From: an uncultured Ferrovum sp.
GTDB lineage: Bacteria; Pseudomonadota; Gammaproteobacteria; Burkholderiales; Ferrovaceae
DNA: 62,364 bases
Assembly: GCA_903867885.1 (NCBI GenBank)
Contig: CAIPTD010000111.1
Location: forward strand, 1 to 62,364
Direction of reading: 5' to 3'
Shown here: one piece after another, positions 57,304 through 62,364 of the stretch
How positions within the stretch are numbered: position 1 is the stretch's first letter
How the letters are laid out: each line of letters opens with the position of its first letter
Translations under genes and position numbers: made by a program
Notes under the pieces: generated by a model
Seen by the model: only the letters and a program-made list of their open reading frames with translations
Databases searched by the model: none
What the model was told of the DNA's origin: nothing

Positions 57304-58260
57304 ATGCGAGACCTTTTGGTGAGATCTATCCTGCTGGGGATGATGTGCTGGGTGGGGCTTGCCGAAGCTGAAGTCGCAGTAGTACTGAATTCAGGTGAAG
57401 GCACAATTAGCTTAATCGATAAAAAAGCTTACCAAGAAATCAAGAAAATCCATATCGGGCGCGAACCCCATCATTTGATGAGTTTGCCCGATGACAGCGC
57501 GCTAATGGTTGCAAACTCGGTGAGCAATGATTTGGTATTTCTTGACCCTATTTCAGGCCAAATTAAGTCTCGTTTACCCAATATTAGTGATCCCTATCAA
57601 CTGGCCTTTAGTGCAGACAAGAAATGGTTCGCCACCACTTCTTTGCGATTAGATCGGGTGGATATCTACCAGGCTGATGGATTCAAGCTAGATATGCGTT
57701 TTAGCTTGCCTGTTACACCGTCACATCTTGTTTTTGATCCCAGTAACCACTTTCTGTTTGTTACCCTTCAAGGCTCAGATCAGCTTGCCGCGATCGATTT
57801 GCTGGCCCGAAAAGTAGCTTGGGTGATGCCTGTCGGAAAAACACCTGCGGGGGTAGTGATGAGCCCCGATGGTCGTTCCTTATTGGTGGGGGTAATGGGT
57901 GAGGATTATGTGGCAGTTGTGGATTGGCAAAACCATCGCGTAGTTCAAAAAATTCACACAGGTAAAGGCGCGCACAACCTATTTTCGATGGGGGATGGTC
58001 ATCGTTTTCTCGTCTCTAACCGCGTGGCAAACACGGTCTCTATTCTCGATGTGAATACTTTGAAGGTAGAAAATACTTTTGCAGTTCCTGGAGGTCCTGA
58101 CTGCATGGAGCTCTCGGCCGATCGAAAAGAGCTCTGGGTTACCTCGCGCTGGCTCCGCCAAGTCAGTGTGATTGATATGCAGACTTTTAAGCTAGCCCAT
58201 GTGATTCCGGTGGGGCGTTCTCCGCACGGTATTTTCTTTGCATCTCATGTTCCGCGCTAA
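57304..58260 (+). CDS. YncE-like periplasmic beta-propeller protein
   Basis: The 318-residue protein has a signal peptide (about 1-22, ending GLAEA) and then six to seven repeats of the YVTN type, for example VLNSGEGTISLIDKKAY, MVANSVSNDLVFLDP, VGVMGEDYVAVVDW, LVSNRVANTVSILDVNTL and WVTSRWLRQVSVIDMQTF. Each gives a blade of a seven-bladed propeller. Functions in this family are mostly unknown (E. coli YncE binds DNA). It is 25 bases before a polysaccharide deacetylase-like gene, so an envelope role with that gene is likely. Confidence 0.8.
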   Translation: MRDLLVRSILLGMMCWVGLAEAEVAVVLNSGEGTISLIDKKAYQEIKKIHIGREPHHLMSLPDDSALMVANSVSNDLVFLDPISGQIKSRLPNISDPYQLAFSADKKWFATTSLRLDRVDIYQADGFKLDMRFSLPVTPSHLVFDPSNHFLFVTLQGSDQLAAIDLLARKVAWVMPVGKTPAGVVMSPDGRSLLVGVMGEDYVAVVDWQNHRVVQKIHTGKGAHNLFSMGDGHRFLVSNRVANTVSILDVNTLKVENTFAVPGGPDCMELSADRKELWVTSRWLRQVSVIDMQTFKLAHVIPVGRSPHGIFFASHVPR

Positions 58261-58285
58261 TGCATAGAAACAAGAAGAGTAAAAA

Positions 58286-59095
58286 ATGATTGGTAATTTG
58301 AATGCATTCAGGCTGTTTGAAATCTCGCTGAATTCATTTTTAGTCAGCGTATTTTGCGTGGCAGGGATTTTTTTTGTCGCTATCGGCGCGCACGCAGCGC
58401 CAAGCATGGATGATACGGAACACTGCCCAGCAGGCACCTTGTATCTGACTATTGATACAGGAAGTATGACTGCCGCGGAACAGATTGCAGATGTGCTTCA
58501 TACTGAAAAAATCCCGGCTACTTTTTTTGTGGCAAATGAAGATACGGCTTACGGAGATCGTGTTTTAGATGTTCGCTGGGTTCCGTTTTGGAGGCGGTTG
58601 GCGGAAGAGGGGCATGCCTTTGGTAACCATACCTGGAGCCATGCTACAGTCCGAGAAGACCTACCTGATGGCAGGCTCAGAACCTCTCGTCCAGATCGTT
58701 CTACACTCGTAATGGATCAGGCCCAGTTTTGCCAAGAGATGAAACAAGTCGATAGTCGCTTTGCTGAGATAACGGGACAGCATCTCAGCCCGATTTGGCG
58801 CGCACCCGGAGGAAAAACAAGCTCTCGCTCCTTAGAGTGGGCCAAGCAGTGCGGTTTTCCTCAGCATGTGGGTTGGAGTGAAGCAGGTTTTTTGGGGGAT
58901 GAGTTGTCCTCACAGACCTACCCTAATCGTGTTCTATTAGAACGCGCTTTAAAGCGACTTCGCGCAGGCGATATCTTGATGATGCACCTTGGCATACGCT
59001 CTCGACAGGATCCTTTTGTGCGCGTCTTTCAGCCCCTGATCCAAGGGCTCAAAGCAAAAGGGTTTTGTTTTGCAAAGATCGCTTCATCGCCGTGA
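58286..59095 (+). CDS. Polysaccharide deacetylase-family protein with altered active site
   Basis: This is a NodB-homology protein of 269 residues, exported or anchored by a hydrophobic N-terminus (about 15-38, ending AHAA). Family motifs: motif 1 is TIDTG (55-59) where TFDDG is normal, so the second, metal-binding Asp is Thr; motif 2 HTWSH (115-119) is intact; motif 3 is RAPGG (172-176); and motif 5 DILMMHLG keeps the late His. Loss of one metal ligand may weaken or change activity. It lies between the propeller gene and a fatty acid hydroxylase-like gene on the same strand. Confidence 0.78.
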   Translation: MIGNLNAFRLFEISLNSFLVSVFCVAGIFFVAIGAHAAPSMDDTEHCPAGTLYLTIDTGSMTAAEQIADVLHTEKIPATFFVANEDTAYGDRVLDVRWVPFWRRLAEEGHAFGNHTWSHATVREDLPDGRLRTSRPDRSTLVMDQAQFCQEMKQVDSRFAEITGQHLSPIWRAPGGKTSSRSLEWAKQCGFPQHVGWSEAGFLGDELSSQTYPNRVLLERALKRLRAGDILMMHLGIRSRQDPFVRVFQPLIQGLKAKGFCFAKIASSP

Positions 59096-59129
59096 AGTTG
59101 TATTGTGCAATGATCGAGAGTCTGGTTTG

Positions 59130-60089
59130 ATGGATCTATTCGGCCAGCTTTTTGCTCAAGTACAAGCGTTCGTGTTTGAGAATTCGGTTGAGCCCCTCAT
59201 TCATATACTCAACTGGGATAACTGGCTAGAACTGGCTTTTGATGGGGTAGAGTTTTTTTTGTTTGGTACGTTAGAAGTTTTAGCCCTCTATCTCATTTTG
59301 CGTCCCCTGGAAGCATTGCAACCGGCAGAGAAATGGCCATCAAGAGAAGGGGTGGGCACCGATGTGATTTATACCCTTTTGCATCGACTAGGCGTGGTGC
59401 CCTTGTTTTTCTTCATCGTGATTCAGCCTGTGGCGGATTCCATTGATGCAGTGATGCGCCTCAATGGTTTTATTCCCTTTACGCTAGAACGACTCTTCCC
59501 TGTTTTAAGCAATCAACCCACGGCAACCTTCTTTGCCTATCTCGTCATTTTAGACTTTGCTGCCTATTGGCAGCATCGTTTGCAACATCGTTTGAACTGG
59601 TGGTGGGCTTTACATGCACTGCATCATAGCCAACAGCGCATGAGCTTATGGACGGATGACCGTAATCATCTCATGGATGATGTATTGGGAGCATTGTGGT
59701 TTGCATGCATTGCACTCGTGATTGGCGTGCCGCCTAGTCAATTCCTGTTCTTGGCTTTGCTGACGCGGTTTTTGCAAAGCTTGGCTCACGCCAATATCAA
59801 ACTTTCATTTGGATCGTGGGGTGACCGTTTGCTTGTAAGCCCTCACTTCCATCGAGTGCACCACGGAATAAAGCTTGGACATGAGGGGGAGCGGCAGGGA
59901 TGTAACTTTGCTGTGCTGTTTCCGGTCTGGGATATTCTTTTTAGAAGTGCGCGATTTGATCCCTATGAAGGCCCGACAGGAATCCTAGACCAGCGCACCG
60001 GCCGTGACTATGGCCGGGGGTTTTGGTCCCAACAGAAGCTTGGCTTTCAAAGATTACTTCAGGTGCTTACGCAGTCACCGCAAAAGTAA
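59130..60089 (+). CDS. Fatty acid hydroxylase / sterol desaturase-family membrane protein
   Basis: This di-iron membrane oxygenase family hydroxylates or desaturates lipids. From ATG 59130 it has 319 residues; a longer frame from 59070 overlaps the deacetylase gene. About four membrane spans are seen, and the histidine clusters HRLQH, HALHH and HFHRVHHG that bind two irons are complete. Bacterial members act on various lipids, for example sterol-like, carotenoid or ether lipid substrates; the substrate here is not evident. It is the third gene in a row after the propeller and deacetylase genes. Confidence 0.85.
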   Translation: MDLFGQLFAQVQAFVFENSVEPLIHILNWDNWLELAFDGVEFFLFGTLEVLALYLILRPLEALQPAEKWPSREGVGTDVIYTLLHRLGVVPLFFFIVIQPVADSIDAVMRLNGFIPFTLERLFPVLSNQPTATFFAYLVILDFAAYWQHRLQHRLNWWWALHALHHSQQRMSLWTDDRNHLMDDVLGALWFACIALVIGVPPSQFLFLALLTRFLQSLAHANIKLSFGSWGDRLLVSPHFHRVHHGIKLGHEGERQGCNFAVLFPVWDILFRSARFDPYEGPTGILDQRTGRDYGRGFWSQQKLGFQRLLQVLTQSPQK

Positions 60090-60261
60090 ACGCTGCACCA
60101 CTCACGCGAGCCATTTCCACGTGCCCAAATAGGCTGCTAAGGGTGTCGCGAAGGCCATGAGCGATCTCTTCAGGGCAGTCCAAAAACAAAGTGCCGTAGA
60201 ACATACCTGACTCAAGATTGGGTTTTTGTTTTTGCAATACAGCTAAGTTGTCCGTGGCCAT
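60067..60261 (-). CDS. Small protein of unknown function
   Basis: I do not recognise this 64-residue protein. ATG 60261 is preceded on minus by AAGGA at eight bases, a good ribosome site, which is the main evidence that it is a gene; an upstream in-frame ATG at 60288 lacks one. The sequence is mixed, without a membrane span or signal peptide, with one Cys in LFLDCPEE and a hydrophobic end GAAFTFAVTA. Its 3' end overlaps the convergent hydroxylase gene by 23 bases. It is divergent from oxc across an A+T-rich gap. Confidence 0.5.
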   Translation of the reverse strand: MATDNLAVLQKQKPNLESGMFYGTLFLDCPEEIAHGLRDTLSSLFGHVEMARVSGAAFTFAVTA

Positions 60262-60342
60262 TGAATAAATCCTTGAATCGTTAAACATATCAACACTAAC
60301 GGACAGAATCAGAAAATTCTTGAAAACTAATTTATATGATAA

Positions 60343-60400
60343 TCTTAGCTTTACTGATATATCACATAAATAATACTGATCATGTCAGGTTAAGCTAAGA
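60343..60400. promoter_or_regulatory. Nested inverted repeats upstream of oxc
   Basis: TCTTAGCTT (60343-60351) and AAGCTAAGA (60392-60400) are exact reverse complements. Between them lies the perfect palindrome TGATATATCA (60355-60364) and a shorter CTGA/TCAG pair. The region is very A+T-rich and lies 50-100 bases before oxc, so it could hold regulator sites. No known motif is claimed. Confidence 0.4.
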
Positions 60401-60448
60401 CACTCTAATCAAGCGGGATCCGCATATTTTATAAAGAGAGTAAATCCA

Positions 60449-62194
60449 ATGGATTCTGAGGCCCTCACTCCTTTGTCTACTTCTGTTGTGCACCAAGCGC
60501 CGACTACTAATGGTTTTCATCTTGTAATCGATGCGCTGAAAGCGAATAACATCAACACCATTTTTGGTTTGGTAGGTATTCCCATTACTGACTTGTGCCG
60601 TCTGGCCCAAGCAGAAGGGATGCGATTTATTGGTTTTCGTCATGAGCAGCATGCGGGCAATGCCGCAGCAGCAGCAGGGTATCTCACGCAAAATCCGGGT
60701 ATTTGCTTAACAGTTTCAGCGCCAGGCTTTTTGAATGGTTTAACCGCACTGGCAAATGCAACTACTAATTGCTTTCCGATGATTTTAATCAGCGGATCCA
60801 GTGAGCGTGAGATTATCGATTTGCAGCAGGGCGACTATGAAGAAATGGATCAGCTTAATGCTGCTAAGCCCTATGCCAAAGCTGCTTATAGAATTAATAA
60901 AGCTGAAGATATCGGTATTGGTGTGGCGCGGGCCATTCGTGCGGCGGTATCTGGCCGCCCAGGTGGTGTGTATCTAGATTTGCCCGCTCAATTATTAAGT
61001 CAAGTCATCGATGCAGAATTAGGAAGAAAATCGATTGTGAAAGTAGTCGATCCTGTTCCTGCTCAAATCCCTTCACCTCTGTCCATTGAGCGAGCAATTC
61101 ATCTACTAAAGTCAGCCAAAAGACCCCTGATTATATTGGGTAAGGGGGCAGCGTATGCGCAAGCCGATGCGGCGATCAAAGCGCTGGTTGAAAAATCGGG
61201 CATACCCTATTTACCCATGTCGATGGCAAAAGGCCTCCTGCCTGATAATCATGCGCAATGTGCTTCTGCTGCGCGTTCCTTTGTGTTGGCCGAAGCCGAT
61301 ACCGTTCTGCTTATCGGTGCACGTTTGAATTGGTTGCTGGCTCATGGCAAAGGTAAAACCTGGGGTAACGCACCAAAGAAATGGATACAGATTGATATCT
61401 CGCCCACAGAGATGGATAGCAATGTGGCAATTCAAGCACCCTTGATCGGCGATGTTGGCTCATGCGTGAGCGCGCTATTAGGGGCATTCGATTCCGATCT
61501 TAACAAAGATAACGTAGAGTGGACCATCGCCATCGACGAGCGCAAGAGCAAGAATCTGGCCAAGATGGCGCAGACCTTGGCGCACAATCCCTCACCTATG
61601 AATTTTCATAGTGCTCTGCGCTCTATTCGCGATGTATTGAAGACACGTCCTGATGTCATTGTGGTGAATGAGGGTGCCAATACCCTAGACTTCGCTCGCA
61701 GTATTATCGATATGTACCAACCCCGTAAACGTCTGGACTCCGGCACCTGGGGCATTATGGGGATAGGAATGGGCTATTCGATTGGTGCAGCTGTTACCAC
61801 AGGGCTTCCTGTCGTTGCCATCGAAGGTGATAGTGCGTTTGGCTTCAGCGGAATGGAAGTCGAAACCATCTGCCGCTACAAGCTTCCTATCACAGTGGTT
61901 GTGTTCAACAACAACGGTGTGTATCGCGGAACCGATGTGAATGTATCTGGTGGAGCAGATGTCGCGCCTACCGTTTTTGTGAAAGACGCTAAATACGAAA
62001 TGATGATGCAAGCTTTTGGCGGAATGGGTTTCACCGCCTCCACCCCAGAGGAACTCTCCGAAGCACTGACTCAGTCCATCGCTTCGGGTAAGCCTACTTT
62101 GATCAACGCTATCATCGATGAAACAGCAGGAACAGAGAGTGGTCGTTTGACTAGTCTCAATCCATCAACTGCTGCATCCTCAGTTCATCAATAA
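60449..62194 (+). CDS. oxc: Oxalyl-CoA decarboxylase
   Basis: Oxc converts oxalyl-CoA to formyl-CoA and CO2 with thiamine diphosphate. The 581-residue protein matches the family: the cofactor-activating Glu66 in [29 protein letters not shown], and the metal-binding [18 protein letters not shown] near 460 followed by [10 protein letters not shown]. This last segment is much closer to Oxc than to acetolactate synthase or glyoxylate carboligase. Its usual partner, formyl-CoA transferase (frc), is not within the window on either side. AGAG precedes the ATG. Confidence 0.92.
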   Translation: MDSEALTPLSTSVVHQAPTTNGFHLVIDALKANNINTIFGLVGIPITDLCRLAQAEGMRFIGFRHEQHAGNAAAAAGYLTQNPGICLTVSAPGFLNGLTALANATTNCFPMILISGSSEREIIDLQQGDYEEMDQLNAAKPYAKAAYRINKAEDIGIGVARAIRAAVSGRPGGVYLDLPAQLLSQVIDAELGRKSIVKVVDPVPAQIPSPLSIERAIHLLKSAKRPLIILGKGAAYAQADAAIKALVEKSGIPYLPMSMAKGLLPDNHAQCASAARSFVLAEADTVLLIGARLNWLLAHGKGKTWGNAPKKWIQIDISPTEMDSNVAIQAPLIGDVGSCVSALLGAFDSDLNKDNVEWTIAIDERKSKNLAKMAQTLAHNPSPMNFHSALRSIRDVLKTRPDVIVVNEGANTLDFARSIIDMYQPRKRLDSGTWGIMGIGMGYSIGAAVTTGLPVVAIEGDSAFGFSGMEVETICRYKLPITVVVFNNNGVYRGTDVNVSGGADVAPTVFVKDAKYEMMMQAFGGMGFTASTPEELSEALTQSIASGKPTLINAIIDETAGTESGRLTSLNPSTAASSVHQ

Positions 62195-62364
62195 TCAGAT
62201 AAATTTTCGTACTTTAAAATCACTGCCATTGCATCACCATGCAAAAGGTTTGATTCTTACGTTTTGTTTATTCAGACGGATTGTGTGCTTGCTAACTGTG
62301 CATTCACCTCAATGACGGGAGTGAGTTTTGGCATTTATGATGTGTTTTCTGCGTTACCAAACAA
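62195..62364 (+). other. Window end: possible start of a spore-coat-U-like gene
   Basis: The 170 bases after oxc contain no complete gene. In the oxc frame there is no stop up to the window end, and the last codons read CVLANCAFTSMTGVSFGIYD then VFSALPN. This resembles a signal peptide cleavage site (VLA) followed by the first strand of a spore coat U domain (Cys, then FGxYD). No in-frame ATG precedes it; a good hydrophobic signal segment (GLILTFCLF) lies in another frame, so the true start, or a frameshift, is unresolved. Confidence 0.3.

Noticed and set aside
1-62364. CRISPR array, prophage, insertion sequence or rRNA operon
   Set aside because: No repeat-spacer pattern, phage genes, transposases or rRNA sequence were recognised anywhere in the window.

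Overview
The window is a stretch of a betaproteobacterial chromosome, most like Burkholderiales. The evidence is the protein families and the gene order: ahcY-metF, sucCD-fur-bamE-dapB-carAB-greA-yhbY-rlmE-ftsH-folP-glmM, and tpiA-secG-tRNA-Leu-nuoA-N. I cannot name a genus. Composition is moderate (sampled 60-base stretches of core genes are about 42-50% G+C), and many genes start with TTG. Almost everything is core metabolism. The clear accessory pieces are a hipBA toxin-antitoxin cassette near the left end and, less clearly, the lone oxalyl-CoA decarboxylase at the right end.

Layout. 1-1118: the end of ahcY, then metF (methyl cycle). 1110-2748: hipBA, noticeably richer in G+C and flanked by an exact 12-bp direct repeat whose left copy contains the metF stop codon. 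2761-10024: ttcA, folM (minus), a MidA/NDUFAF7-type methyltransferase (plus), then the minus-strand group slt - NDUFA9-like - cca. 10101-16221 and on: a TerC/YjbE membrane protein, sucCD, fur, bamE, dapB, carAB, greA, yhbY, rlmE, ftsH, folP and glmM, all on plus. 25760-36521: a phosphate/polyphosphate block, with ppk1, a CYTH-CHAD protein and a SixA-like phosphatase on minus, then an OlsB-like acyltransferase, ppx and pstSCAB on plus. No phoU, phoB or phoR follows pstB. 36664-38001: tpiA, secG and a tRNA-Leu(GAG). 38133-52532: the full 14-gene NADH dehydrogenase I operon nuoA-N. 52606-56674: htpG and an orphan chemoreceptor. 56671-60261: a Nudix hydrolase, a beta-propeller / polysaccharide deacetylase / fatty acid hydroxylase cluster and a small unknown gene. 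60449-62194: oxc. The last 170 bases may hold the start of a spore-coat-U-like gene.

How it fits together. The genes cover one-carbon and methyl metabolism (ahcY, metF, folP, folM), carbamoyl phosphate and lysine precursors (carAB, dapB), membrane protein and ribosome quality control (ftsH, rlmE, yhbY, secG, htpG), and energy metabolism (sucCD, nuo). They also cover phosphate storage and uptake (ppk1, ppx, CHAD, pst), possibly with phosphorus-free ornithine lipid synthesis. Two genes whose mitochondrial relatives serve complex I (NDUFAF7-like, NDUFA9-like) lie about 30 kb from the nuo operon.

Signals read directly from the DNA that the gene list does not explain include: the 12-bp repeat bracketing hipBA and an 8+8 bp palindromic operator overlapping its promoter; a full-consensus heat-shock (sigma-32) promoter before htpG, overlapping the hairpin at the end of nuoN; a promoter followed at once by a terminator-like hairpin before carA; an intrinsic terminator lying inside the 5' end of folP; a Pho-box-like pair before pstS; and in-frame coding repeats in bamE and yhbY. 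No CRISPR array, insertion sequence, prophage or rRNA was seen. No gene-free gap exceeds about 190 bases.
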